From positions 155,980 through 219,979 of the forward strand of contig NZ_JAGYXY010000003.1 in NCBI RefSeq assembly GCF_018362775.1: a stretch of 64,000 nt of DNA, written 5' to 3'. The notes beneath the pieces were generated by a model. That model made no database searches. It saw nothing but the letters and a program-made list of their open reading frames with translations, and was not told the origin of the DNA. Positions 15,656 through 23,989 of the stretch are shown piece after piece. Origin of the DNA: Alistipes montrealensis. GTDB taxonomy: Bacteria; Bacteroidota; Bacteroidia; Bacteroidales; Rikenellaceae. How positions within the stretch are numbered: the stretch's first letter is position 1; the number at the start of each line of letters is the position of its first letter. A program made the translations under genes and the position numbers.

Positions 15656-18208
15656 ATGCGTCTATCCGAACTGAAAACCGGCGAGTCGGCAACGATCGTC
15701 AAGGTGATGGGACACGGAGGTTTCCGCCGCCGCATCATGGAGATGGGTTTCGTCCGCGGACAACGGGTCGAAGTCATCCTGAACGCGCCCCTGAAGGATC
15801 CGATCGAATATAAAATCATGGGCTACGACATCTCGCTGCGGCGCAGCGAAGCCGACATGGTCGTCGTGCTCACCGACAGCGAAGCCGGGGAATACCTCGC
15901 CAGGCGCGAACATCATCACCATCATCACCACCATTTGCAATCCGGGGTGTGCGAATGCCCCGCGAGCGAAACGCCGTCGCCGGACGCTCCGGCAGCGGAA
16001 TTCGGTGCAACGGAACCCGGCGAGGCCTGCTGCGCGAGTATCGACGAGGTCGTAGCGCGCCACACCCGGACTATCTACGTCGCACTGGTCGGCAACCCCA
16101 ACAGCGGTAAAACGTCGCTTTTCAACGCCATATCGGGCGGCCACGAGCATGTGGGCAATTACAGCGGCGTGACCGTCGGGGCCAAAATCGGCAACCGCAT
16201 CTACCGCGGCTATCGTTTCGAAGTAACCGACCTGCCCGGAACTTATGCCCTTTCGGCCTACACGCCCGAAGAGCGTTACGTGCGCAATCACCTCGCCACG
16301 AAAACTCCCGACGTGGTGATCAACTCGGTAGTAGCCTCAAACTTAGAGCGTAACCTCTATTTAACTACGGAGTTGATTGATATAAACCCGCGCATGGTCG
16401 TAGCACTCAACATGTTCGACGAACTGAACGACAGCGGGGCGAAACTCGACTACGACAACCTGGGCCGCATGCTGGGCGTGCCGATGGTCCCGGTCGAAGC
16501 GCGCAACAACCGCGGCATCGAGGCCCTGCTGGACACGGTGATCGACGTATACGAGAACCGTGACGAGCGCGTGCGCCACATCCACATCAACATGGGCCCG
16601 GTGATCGACGAAAGTTTGCGCAAGCTGAACAGCGACATGGGCGCCTTCCGCGACGAACTTCCGAAAGCCTTCCCGCCCCGCTACTACGCGATGAAGATGC
16701 TCGAAGGCGACAAGCAGGCCGAGGAGAGCCTCCGCAACTGTGAGCGTTATCCCGCTTGGGTCGAGATTCGGGACCGGGAAGCCAAACGCATCGCCGAGGC
16801 CCTGGGCGAGGATGTCGAAACGGCTTTCGCCAACCAGAAATACGGCTTTATCCAGGGCGCGCTGAAGGAGACCTTCACCCCCGGGCGGCGCGAGGAGGTC
16901 ACGACGACGGCCATGATCGACACTTTCGTCACGCATAAACTGTGGGGATTCCCGATCTTCTTTGCGCTGATGTGGTTGATGTTCTGGTGCACGTTCAGCC
17001 TCGGGGCCTATCCGCAGGAGTGGATCGACGCGCTGGTGGGTTGGATCAGCACCGGGCTGGATACAATATTGCCCGCAGGACCGCTCCGCGACCTGTTGGT
17101 CGACGGCATCATCGGCGGCGTGGGAGCCGTGATCGTCTTCCTGCCGAACATCATGATACTTTATCTCTTCATCTCGTTCATGGAAGATTCGGGCTACCTG
17201 GCCCGTGCGGCGTTCATCATGGACCGCGTGATGCACCGGATCGGGGTACACGGAAAATCGTTCATCCCGCTGATCATGGGTTTCGGCTGCAACGTACCCG
17301 CCATCATGGCCTGCCGGACCATCGAGAGCCGCAGCAGCCGCCTGATAACCATACTTATTACACCGTTCATGTCATGCAGCGCCCGAATCCCGATTTACCT
17401 GTTGCTGGCGGGAACGTTTTTCGCCGCCAACGCCGGGATGGTGATGCTGGGACTCTACATACTGGGCGTCGTGCTGGCTGTAATTACGGCCCGGCTGATG
17501 CGCAGGTTCCTCTTCCCGGTGGACGAGACGCCGTTTGTGATGGAACTGCCGCCCTACCGCCTGCCGACATGGAAAACCACGCTCAGCCACATGTGGGACA
17601 AGTGTGCGCAGTACCTCAAAAAGATGGGCGGCATGATCCTGATCGCCTCGGTAGTCGTCTGGTTCCTGAGCTACTATCCCCGCACGGATGCGACCGCCGG
17701 AACCGAAGCGCACTACGAAAACTCCTATCTCGGCCGGCTGGGCAAAGGCTGCGAGCCGGTATTCAGCCCCCTGGGATTCAACTGGAAAGCCAGCGTGGCG
17801 TTGCTGTCGGGGCTCCCGGCCAAGGAGATCGTGGTCTCGACGCTCGGCGTGCTCTACTCCGAGGGCGCCATGACGGAAGCCGCCCCCGCAGGGACGGAAA
17901 ACGTCATCGGCGGCGCAGAGGGTCCTACGCAGATCATCGTCGCAGAAGAACGGGCCGCGGCTCCCGAACCGGCCGAAGACGAGGAAATGGCGTCGCTTTC
18001 GCAGCGGCTGCTCGCCAGCGGCGACTTCACGACCGCCTCGGCGCTGGCGTTCCTGGTGTTCATCCTGCTTTATGTGCCCTGTATCGCCACGGTGGTGGCC
18101 ATCGGCGCCGAAGCGGGGTGGAAATGGGCCACGGCATCGGTTATCTACAACACGGCGCTGGCATGGCTCGTGGCGTGGATCGTTTATCGCATCGCATCGA
18201 TATTCTAA
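15656..18208 (+). CDS. feoB: FeoA-FeoB fusion ferrous iron transporter with His8 linker
   Basis: The 850-residue protein imports Fe2+ across the inner membrane. Residues 1-76 form the FeoA SH3-like domain (MRLSELKTGESATIVKV). A linker follows with eight consecutive His at 86-93 and CEC plus ACC cysteine pairs. The FeoB G domain begins near 138 with G1 GNPNSGKTS (146-154), G3 DLPGTY and G4 NMFDE. The membrane part has two Gate repeats and conserved Cys (GCNVPAIMACR, MSCSARIPIY). ATG 15656 is preferred because an upstream TTG would overlap the -7 box. The His/Cys-rich linker may bind metal (inference). A small Cys-rich membrane gene follows 3 bp after its stop. Confidence 0.96.
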   Translation: MRLSELKTGESATIVKVMGHGGFRRRIMEMGFVRGQRVEVILNAPLKDPIEYKIMGYDISLRRSEADMVVVLTDSEAGEYLARREHHHHHHHHLQSGVCECPASETPSPDAPAAEFGATEPGEACCASIDEVVARHTRTIYVALVGNPNSGKTSLFNAISGGHEHVGNYSGVTVGAKIGNRIYRGYRFEVTDLPGTYALSAYTPEERYVRNHLATKTPDVVINSVVASNLERNLYLTTELIDINPRMVVALNMFDELNDSGAKLDYDNLGRMLGVPMVPVEARNNRGIEALLDTVIDVYENRDERVRHIHINMGPVIDESLRKLNSDMGAFRDELPKAFPPRYYAMKMLEGDKQAEESLRNCERYPAWVEIRDREAKRIAEALGEDVETAFANQKYGFIQGALKETFTPGRREEVTTTAMIDTFVTHKLWGFPIFFALMWLMFWCTFSLGAYPQEWIDALVGWISTGLDTILPAGPLRDLLVDGIIGGVGAVIVFLPNIMILYLFISFMEDSGYLARAAFIMDRVMHRIGVHGKSFIPLIMGFGCNVPAIMACRTIESRSSRLITILITPFMSCSARIPIYLLLAGTFFAANAGMVMLGLYILGVVLAVITARLMRRFLFPVDETPFVMELPPYRLPTWKTTLSHMWDKCAQYLKKMGGMILIASVVVWFLSYYPRTDATAGTEAHYENSYLGRLGKGCEPVFSPLGFNWKASVALLSGLPAKEIVVSTLGVLYSEGAMTEAAPAGTENVIGGAEGPTQIIVAEERAAAPEPAEDEEMASLSQRLLASGDFTTASALAFLVFILLYVPCIATVVAIGAEAGWKWATASVIYNTALAWLVAWIVYRIASIF

Positions 18209-18211
18209 CCG

Positions 18212-18370
18212 ATGGGCTGGCAGAACTATGTTGTATGGGCCATCGGGCTGGCAGTCGCGGCGATCGTCGCGAGACGGCTGTGGTGCTTCGTGCGCGGACG
18301 GCGGCGGGGAGGCTGCGCGTCGTGTGCGTCGACACAATGTCCGCTGAAAAAGTTCAACGAAAAGAATTAA
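18212..18370 (+). CDS. FeoB-associated Cys-rich membrane protein
   Basis: This 52-residue protein begins MGWQNYVVWAIGLAVAAIVARR, a single membrane helix, followed by a basic, Cys-rich tail (CASCASTQCPLKKFNEKN) with four Cys. That is the layout of the FeoB-associated Cys-rich membrane family, which accompanies feoB in many Bacteroidetes. It starts 3 bp after the feoB stop, so it is co-transcribed. It probably helps assembly or gating of FeoB; direct evidence is limited for the family. The gene is small and easily missed. Confidence 0.88.
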   Translation: MGWQNYVVWAIGLAVAAIVARRLWCFVRGRRRGGCASCASTQCPLKKFNEKN

Positions 18371-18374
18371 ACCG

Positions 18375-18382
18375 TATCTTTG
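18375..18382 (+). promoter_or_regulatory. -7 box of lrgAB
   Basis: TATCTTTG begins 4 bp after the stop of the small Feo protein. The start site would fall inside the hairpin at 18383-18404. Confidence 0.7.
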
Positions 18383-18404
18383 CCGCCGCAAACGACGGCG
18401 GTTT
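18383..18404 (+). terminator. Hairpin and T-run after the feo operon, overlapping the lrgA leader start
   Basis: CCGCCG and CGGCGG arms are followed by TTTT. A second hairpin (GAAGCCGG/CCGGCTTC) at 18408-18433 ends just before a possible ATG at 18435. The first probably terminates feoAB; the pair may shape lrgA expression. Confidence 0.6.
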
Positions 18405-18467
18405 TCCGAAGCCGGCTGTAAAGTCCGGCTTCGAATGTATAGGCCGGCCGACGAAGTGCATACGACT

Positions 18468-18839
18468 ATGGCAGGACTCTTCTATATTCTATTTTTCTGG
18501 CTGACAGGCAATGCGTTGAGCCTCCTTACCGGAGGTTATGTTTCAGGTAACATCATCGGCATGATCCTGCTTTTCGCGGCGTTGTGCCTCAAGTGGGTGC
18601 GGGCCGAGACGGTACGCCCTGCGGCGCGCTTCCTGCTGGGAGCCATGGCGCTGTTCTTCGTGCCCTACGGCGTGGGGCTGATGGACTCCTATCAGGTGAT
18701 CCTCGAAAACCTCTGGGCCATCGTCGTCTCGGGAATCGTCTCGACGATTCTCGTGCTGATCGTCTCCGGCAAAACATTCCAAAGCCTGAACCGACGCGCC
18801 CGCCTGAGACACCTCAAACACCTCCGCCACGATGCTTGA
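18468..18839 (+). CDS. lrgA: LrgA/CidA family membrane protein
   Basis: The start at 18468 (MAGLFYILFFWLTGNALSLL) gives 123 residues with four membrane helices and the GNIIGMILLFAALCLKWV and FFVPYGVGLMDSY segments of the CidA/LrgA family. An in-frame ATG at 18435 would add 11 residues, but it lies directly against a hairpin. The family was named for control of murein hydrolases, and more recent work treats LrgAB/CidAB/PLGG1 as small organic acid (pyruvate, glycolate) transporters. The stop overlaps the lrgB start by 8 bp, so the pair is translationally coupled. Confidence 0.88.
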   Translation: MAGLFYILFFWLTGNALSLLTGGYVSGNIIGMILLFAALCLKWVRAETVRPAARFLLGAMALFFVPYGVGLMDSYQVILENLWAIVVSGIVSTILVLIVSGKTFQSLNRRARLRHLKHLRHDA

Positions 18840-19530
18840 CGCCGCATTTCTCTCTTCGGACCTCTTTCTGCTGACCCTCACCGTGGGCCTCTACTGCCTC
18901 GGGGCGCTGATTTACCGCTGCGCGAGGCTGCCGCTGCTCCACCCGGTGTTGCTCACGTTCATCGCCGTGATCGTCTTCCTGCGCTGCGCCGGAATCGGTT
19001 ACGAACGTTACCGGGACGCGACGGGCATCCTCAATTTCGCCCTCGGGATGTCGGTCGTGGCGCTCGGATACCTGCTTTACGAGCAACTCGAACGCCTGCG
19101 CGGAAGCCTGCTTCCGGTAGGTGTGGCGACCCTTGCGGGATGCGTCGCGGGGGTGCTGAGCGTGGTCTATATCGCCATGGCGTTCGGGACCGAGCGGCAG
19201 ATTCTCAACTCCATAGCCCCGAAGTCGGTGACCGTGCCGATAGCCGTATCGGTCGCCGGCCCGCTGGGCGGCAACGTGTCGGTAACGTCGGTCGTGGTCT
19301 TCTGCGTGGGGATTTTCGGCAGTATCTTCGGCGAATGGATCCTGCGCCGCTGCGGGGTCCGCGATCCCGAGGCGCGGGGTTTCGCCCTCGGAGCCGCCGC
19401 ACACGGCATCGGCACGGCGCGGGCCATCGAGATGGGCGCTGCCGAAGGAGCCCTGAGCGGTCTTGCAATGGCCCTGATGGGACTGGCGACAGCATTGCTC
19501 ATGCCGCTGATGGAGCGGTATCTCTATTGA
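18832..19530 (+). CDS. lrgB: LrgB/CidB family membrane protein
   Basis: The 232-residue partner of LrgA has about six to seven membrane segments and the family core ILNSIAPKSVTVPIAVSVAGPLGG followed later by FALGAAAHGIGTARAIEMG. It overlaps lrgA by 8 bp in the usual lrgA-lrgB order. The two should form a single inner-membrane transport complex. No LytS/LytR regulator is nearby. Confidence 0.93.
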   Translation: MLDAAFLSSDLFLLTLTVGLYCLGALIYRCARLPLLHPVLLTFIAVIVFLRCAGIGYERYRDATGILNFALGMSVVALGYLLYEQLERLRGSLLPVGVATLAGCVAGVLSVVYIAMAFGTERQILNSIAPKSVTVPIAVSVAGPLGGNVSVTSVVVFCVGIFGSIFGEWILRRCGVRDPEARGFALGAAAHGIGTARAIEMGAAEGALSGLAMALMGLATALLMPLMERYLY

Positions 19531-19645
19531 ACCGGAGCGGATTTCGGCAGGCTGAAAACTCGACGAATATCCGGATCGCCCGCTATTCGGGCTCGATAGC
19601 GCACAATTTTTCACGCCGATTTATTAATTTTATTAATTATTTCCC

Positions 19646-19653
19646 TATCTTTG
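19646..19653 (+). promoter_or_regulatory. -7 box of the aminotransferase gene
   Basis: TATCTTTG lies 33 bp before the ATG at 19687, after an AT-rich stretch. Confidence 0.75.
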
Positions 19654-19686
19654 TCCGGAAGCATAATCCCAAACATAACTTATACT

Positions 19687-20874
19687 ATGGCAAAAGCAGT
19701 CAACATCGCCCGTTCACACCGGTTGGACGGCATCGGAGAGTACTATTTTTCGCGTCGTTTGCGCGAGATCGCCGAGATTGAAGCGGCAACGGGCCGCCAG
19801 ATCGTAAAACTGGCCATGGGCAGCCCCGACCTGCCGCCCCACCAGTCCGTGATCGACCGCCTGGCGAAAGAGGCACAGCGTCCCGACGTGCATAAATACA
19901 TGTCTTACCAGGGTGAGCCCATCCTGCGCAAGGCCTTTGCCGACTGGTATAAGAAATGGTATCGCACAGAACTGGATTTCAAGTCGGAGGTGTTGCCGCT
20001 GATCGGTTCGAAGGAAGGTATCATGCACATCTGCATGACGTTCCTCAATAAGGGCGACAAAGTCCTCGTCCCGAACCCGGGCTACCCGACCTATTCGGCG
20101 GCCGTACGTCTGGCAGGCGGCGAGATGCTCCCCTATGCGCTGAACAAGCAGACCAATTTCTACCCCGATTTCGACGCGATCGAAAAGGCAGGGCTCGACG
20201 GTGTGAAGATGATGCTCGTCAACTACCCCAACATGCCGACGGGACAGACCCCTTCGATGGAATTGTTCCAGAAAATCATCGACTTCGGAGCCAAGCACAA
20301 CATCCTGATCGTGCATGACAACCCGTACAGCTTCATCCGCAACGCCGAACACCCGATCTCGATCATGGAGGCCGAGGGTGCAAAGGACGTGGCTCTGGAG
20401 ATGAACTCACTGTCGAAAGGCCACTCGATGGCCGGCTGGCGCGTGGGCGTCGTCGTGGGCAAGAAGGAGTGGATCGACTCGATCCTCACGTTCAAGTCGA
20501 ACATGGACTCGGGTATGTTCTACCCCATCCAGGCCGCTGCCGACACCGCACTGGCGCTGGGCGAGGAGTGGTTCAAGGAGCTGAACGGCATCTACTATGC
20601 CCGTGAGAAGCAGGCTTACGAACTGCTCGACGCGCTGGGATGCCGCTATCGCAAGAACCAGGCAGGCCTGTTCATCTGGGCCGAACTGCCCGAGGGTTAC
20701 AAGGGCGACAGCTTCGCGTTCTCGGACGAGGTGATGGAGAAGACCGACGTGTTCCTGACCCCCGGCGGTATTTTCGGTTCGGAAGGCAACGGCTACATCC
20801 GCATCACGCTCTGCTGCCCCGAAGCCCTGCTGAAGAAGGCTACCGAAAAGATCAAGATCGCTTTCGGCAAGTAA
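19687..20874 (+). CDS. Class I/II PLP-dependent aminotransferase
   Basis: The 395-residue fold-type I enzyme has its PLP lysine at K244 in SLSKGHSMAGWRVG, the pyridine-nitrogen Asp at D211 (HDNPYSF), the NPGYPTY segment at 130-136 and a substrate-carboxylate Arg near YIRITLC at the C-terminus. The opening GEYYFSRRLREI resembles Bacteroidetes aminotransferases found with aromatic or lysine biosynthesis genes, but no such neighbours are here, so specificity (aspartate, prephenate or diaminopimelate) is open. ATG 19687 is chosen because it follows the -7 box by 33 bp. A terminator follows. Confidence 0.9.
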   Translation: MAKAVNIARSHRLDGIGEYYFSRRLREIAEIEAATGRQIVKLAMGSPDLPPHQSVIDRLAKEAQRPDVHKYMSYQGEPILRKAFADWYKKWYRTELDFKSEVLPLIGSKEGIMHICMTFLNKGDKVLVPNPGYPTYSAAVRLAGGEMLPYALNKQTNFYPDFDAIEKAGLDGVKMMLVNYPNMPTGQTPSMELFQKIIDFGAKHNILIVHDNPYSFIRNAEHPISIMEAEGAKDVALEMNSLSKGHSMAGWRVGVVVGKKEWIDSILTFKSNMDSGMFYPIQAAADTALALGEEWFKELNGIYYAREKQAYELLDALGCRYRKNQAGLFIWAELPEGYKGDSFAFSDEVMEKTDVFLTPGGIFGSEGNGYIRITLCCPEALLKKATEKIKIAFGK

Positions 20875-20892
20875 ACGCCGATTTACAGATAG

Positions 20893-20925
20893 AGACAGCC
20901 GTCCTTTGGGACGGCTGTCTTTTTT
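20893..20925 (+). terminator. Terminator after the aminotransferase gene
   Basis: AGACAGCCGTCC and GGACGGCTGTCT form a perfect 12-bp stem with a TTTG loop and a T-run. Confidence 0.92.
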
Positions 20926-20992
20926 GTGCCCGGACAGGCGGCAATAACAAAAAAGCCCCCTCTTGCGAGGGGACTTACAGGCCGGTCGGCGG

Positions 20993-22153
20993 TTATTTCA
21001 TCAGCCAATGCCGCTTGAGCCATTCGCGGACAGGCAGGTCGTAAAGTTTCAGGCAGGCCCACGCCAACCCTACCGAGGCGACGAACACCGAAACGCTGAC
21101 AAAAATATGCGTCCCGAGCGGTGCATCGGGATTGTTCGCCGCCCATCCCCACTGCATGTAGACAAGCGGATAGTGTGTGATATAGAGCGGGAAGGAGATT
21201 TCGCCGAGGAACTTGCAGACGGCTATCGACCGGGCGTCCGTGACACGGCTTCCGGCGCCCATCGAGACGATCAGCGGGAAGACGAGCAGGATGACCAGCG
21301 CCTGGTAGCCGCCGTCGATCCACGGCATCGAAACGCTGCCGACATGGGGCGTCACCAGTGCCGCGGCTACGAGCAGCGAACACCACCAGAATCCACCCCG
21401 CACCCGAATCGCCGCGCCGAGGCGCGAGAGCAGCAGTCCCGCGAAGAAGGGATAGAGCAGGCGCGAGAAGCCGATGTAGACTTGAGTCGGGGTGAGACTC
21501 CAGCCGCCGATGACGGTATAGGCCGCAGAGCGGTCGGCGGGAAGCATGCCGAACAGATCGAGGTTCAGCGTCAGATCGATCGTCAGCACCGCAGCAGCGG
21601 CCACGAACAAACCCAGCACGAATTTGGGAAAACGGCGGATGACAAGTGCATAGAGAATATTGGCGATGTACTCGTAGAACAGCGACCAGGCGGGACCGTT
21701 CAGGGGATAGGTTTCACCCCAGCCGCGGATGTCCCAGGCCATCGGGGCAGGGAGCAGCGTGCAGCCCAGCAGGAAAATCAGCAATACCTGCCACCAGGGC
21801 GTCGCCCCGATCGCCGGAAAAGCGCCGCAGGCTCCGAAGTAAAAGAATAGTGCGCCGACGAGCATCCCCATGACGACCATCGGATGCAGACGCACCAGAC
21901 GGCGTTTGAAGAAGTCCTTGAGCGACATTTTGTTCCAGCGGTCGTCGTAGGCATATCCGATCACAAAGCCCGAAAGCACGAAGAAGAAATCGACGGCCAG
22001 GTAGCCGTGGTTGAGAATCTGGAAGGCAGGGCCTTTGGAGTAGGTTTCGAACAGGTGGAAGGCTACCACGATCATCGCCGCCACACCGCGCAATCCGTCG
22101 AGGATTTCGTAGCGGGGCTTGGAAGCCAGGTAACCGGTTGAAGCCGCAGTCAT
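20993..22153 (-). CDS. Acyltransferase 3 family membrane protein
   Basis: The 386-residue protein has about ten membrane helices and the family's N-terminal LDGLRGVAAMIVVAFHLFE, with the catalytic His in VAFH, and the YLAVDFFFVLSGFVIGYAY block with an FFxLSGF motif. Such enzymes O-acetylate or acylate polysaccharides and lipids at the inner membrane. The acceptor is unknown. It starts 23 bp after the cyclophilin gene in the same direction, as the probable last gene of a purT-cyclophilin-acyltransferase operon. Confidence 0.92.
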   Translation of the reverse strand: MTAASTGYLASKPRYEILDGLRGVAAMIVVAFHLFETYSKGPAFQILNHGYLAVDFFFVLSGFVIGYAYDDRWNKMSLKDFFKRRLVRLHPMVVMGMLVGALFFYFGACGAFPAIGATPWWQVLLIFLLGCTLLPAPMAWDIRGWGETYPLNGPAWSLFYEYIANILYALVIRRFPKFVLGLFVAAAAVLTIDLTLNLDLFGMLPADRSAAYTVIGGWSLTPTQVYIGFSRLLYPFFAGLLLSRLGAAIRVRGGFWWCSLLVAAALVTPHVGSVSMPWIDGGYQALVILLVFPLIVSMGAGSRVTDARSIAVCKFLGEISFPLYITHYPLVYMQWGWAANNPDAPLGTHIFVSVSVFVASVGLAWACLKLYDLPVREWLKRHWLMK

Positions 22154-22176
22154 GGATTTGAGTTTGGGAACCGGGG

Positions 22177-22617
22177 CTACTCTTCGACGATGCGGATCGA
22201 GAGAATCTTATCGCCCGGACGGATGTCGTCGATCACGTCCAGCCCTTCGACCACCTGCCCGAAGCAGGTGTGGCGGCCGTCGAGGTGCTGCGTGTTCTCG
22301 CGGTTATGGCAGATAAAGAACTGCGAACCGCCCGTATCGCGTCCGGCATGGGCCATTGACAGCACGCCGCGGTCGTGACGCTGGCGCGGGGCCGAAGTCT
22401 CGCACTTGATCTTGTAGCCCGGGCCTCCCGTGCCGTCGCCCTTGGGACAGCCGCCCTGGATGACGAAATCGGGAATAACGCGGTGGAAGGTCAGTCCGTC
22501 GTAGAAATTATGTCCGGCCAGTTCGACGAAATTGGCCACTGTTCCGGGGGTTTCGTCGGCATACAGCTCGGCTTTCATCACCCCTTTTTCGGTCGAAATA
22601 ATTGCGTACTTTTTCAT
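22177..22617 (-). CDS. Peptidyl-prolyl cis-trans isomerase (cyclophilin type)
   Basis: The start at 22617 gives [19 protein letters not shown] and 146 residues. The cyclophilin core is intact: [13 protein letters not shown] (catalytic Arg), GSQFFICHN, and a [20 protein letters not shown] end. There is no signal peptide, so it is cytosolic, unlike exported cyclophilins. It lies 13 bp after the purT stop in the same direction and 23 bp before the acyltransferase gene. It speeds proline isomerisation in folding proteins; a specific client is not indicated. Confidence 0.95.
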   Translation of the reverse strand: MKKYAIISTEKGVMKAELYADETPGTVANFVELAGHNFYDGLTFHRVIPDFVIQGGCPKGDGTGGPGYKIKCETSAPRQRHDRGVLSMAHAGRDTGGSQFFICHNRENTQHLDGRHTCFGQVVEGLDVIDDIRPGDKILSIRIVEE

Positions 22618-22630
22618 GGTCGTATCGGTT

Positions 22631-23800
22631 TTACTCTTTAACAATGACTTTTGCAGCTGCGGCCTTTACCCGCTCGCGCAGGGCCTCGAGACTACTTCCG
22701 TGCGGCTCGTAACCCACGACGACGCCCATACGGCGGTTCACGCGCGCCGAGGGCTTGCCGAAGATGCGGATGTCGGTGCGCGGATCGGCGACAACGGCCT
22801 CGCCCACCCCTTCGTAATGCGGCGTTGCGGTCTCGACGCCCGAAAGGATTACGGCGCTGGCTCCCATGCGTTCGAAGGTAACCGCCGGAATCGGAATCCC
22901 CAGCACGGCCCGCAGGTGCAGTTCGAACTCGTTGAGATTCTGCGTCCCGGCCAGCGTCACCATACCGGTGTCGTGCGGACGGGGCGACAACTCGGAGAAG
23001 TAAACACCGTTGTCGCGGCTCAGGAAGAACTCCACGCCCCACAGGCCGGCCCCGGTAAGGGCTTCGGTGACGGCGGCGGCCATGCGCTGCGCCTCGGCGA
23101 GGTGTTCGGGAGCGACTTCGGGCGACTGGAAACTTTCGCGATAGTCGCCGCCTTTCTGCACATGGCCTATCGGCGGGCAGAAAAGCGTCGGACCGTTCTT
23201 CTGGGTGACGGTCAGCAGCGTGATTTCGCTGTCGAAGCGGATGAACTCCTCGATGATCAGTTCGCGGATATCTCCGCGCGACCCTTCGCAGCCGTAATGC
23301 CAGGCGTGCTCCAGTTCGTCGGGTCCTTTCACCAGCGACTGGCCCTTGCCCGAAGAGGACATCAGCGGCTTTACCACACACGGGAAGCCGATCTTTCCGG
23401 CGGCCTCGCGCAACTCGTCGAACGACGTGGCGTAGAAGTATTTCGCCGTTTTCAGCCCCAGTTCCTTCGCCGCGAGGTCGCGGATGGCCTTGCGGTTCAT
23501 CGTGAAATTCACGGCCCGGGCACTCGGGACGACCTGTACGCCGGCACGCTCGAAATCGTAAAGCCGTTCGGTGCGGATGGCCTCGATCTCGGGAACGATG
23601 ATGTCGGGGCGGTGCTTTTCGACCGCTGCGGCCAGCGCATCGCCGTCGAGCATGTCGAACACCTCGCAGGCGTCGGCCACCTGCATAGCGGGAGCTCCCG
23701 CATACTTATCGCACGCCACGACGGTCTGGCCCAGTCGCTGCGCCGCAATTACGAACTCCTTGCCCAGCTCGCCGGAACCCAGAAGAAGTATCTTTTTCAT
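22631..23800 (-). CDS. purT: Formate-dependent phosphoribosylglycinamide formyltransferase
   Basis: PurT uses formate and ATP to convert GAR to formyl-GAR in purine synthesis, bypassing folate. The 389-residue ATP-grasp protein shows the N-terminal [20 protein letters not shown], the ATP-binding loop [10 protein letters not shown], and the C-terminal [27 protein letters not shown]. It is cytosolic and dimeric in its family. The transcript probably starts near 23925, leaving a structured leader of about 125 nt. Cyclophilin and acyltransferase genes follow closely. Confidence 0.97.
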   Translation of the reverse strand: MKKILLLGSGELGKEFVIAAQRLGQTVVACDKYAGAPAMQVADACEVFDMLDGDALAAAVEKHRPDIIVPEIEAIRTERLYDFERAGVQVVPSARAVNFTMNRKAIRDLAAKELGLKTAKYFYATSFDELREAAGKIGFPCVVKPLMSSSGKGQSLVKGPDELEHAWHYGCEGSRGDIRELIIEEFIRFDSEITLLTVTQKNGPTLFCPPIGHVQKGGDYRESFQSPEVAPEHLAEAQRMAAAVTEALTGAGLWGVEFFLSRDNGVYFSELSPRPHDTGMVTLAGTQNLNEFELHLRAVLGIPIPAVTFERMGASAVILSGVETATPHYEGVGEAVVADPRTDIRIFGKPSARVNRRMGVVVGYEPHGSSLEALRERVKAAAAKVIVKE

Positions 23801-23925
23801 AGAAATTATGTAGTGTTATTAGGTTTTATAATATGTAAACCGGACCGCTCCCGACCGCAACGGCAGACGAGCGCAACGGATCGGGCATTAGCCGAAAGTC
23901 CGGAGTATCGCTTTCTGTTTTTTTG
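23801..23925 (-). promoter_or_regulatory. Structured purT leader
   Basis: The region between the -7 box and the ATG can fold on the minus strand. An outer CCGGAC/GTCCGG stem (23898-23903 with 23840-23845) encloses an inner CCCGA-TCCG/CGG-TCGGG stem. I do not recognise a purine, THF or other known riboswitch core, so this is only a candidate regulatory leader. Confidence 0.35.
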
Positions 23926-23930
23926 CGACA

Positions 23931-23938
23931 CAAAGATA
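23931..23938 (-). promoter_or_regulatory. -7 box of the purT operon
   Basis: The minus strand reads TATCTTTG, in the divergent region shared with the phosphoesterase gene. Confidence 0.7.
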
Positions 23939-23989
23939 GTTTTTTCCCGTCGAATTTTGTACCTTGCAGCAATAAAACTACCCGAACCG

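Noticed and set aside
23801..23925. Purine riboswitch in front of purT.
   Set aside because: Conserved purine-aptamer junction bases are not seen; only generic stems, so it is listed just as a structured leader.
22532..23989. A 1107-codon plus-strand frame that would extend the phosphoesterase protein far upstream.
   Set aside because: The first part is antisense to cyclophilin and purT; the signal peptide and natural start are at 23990.
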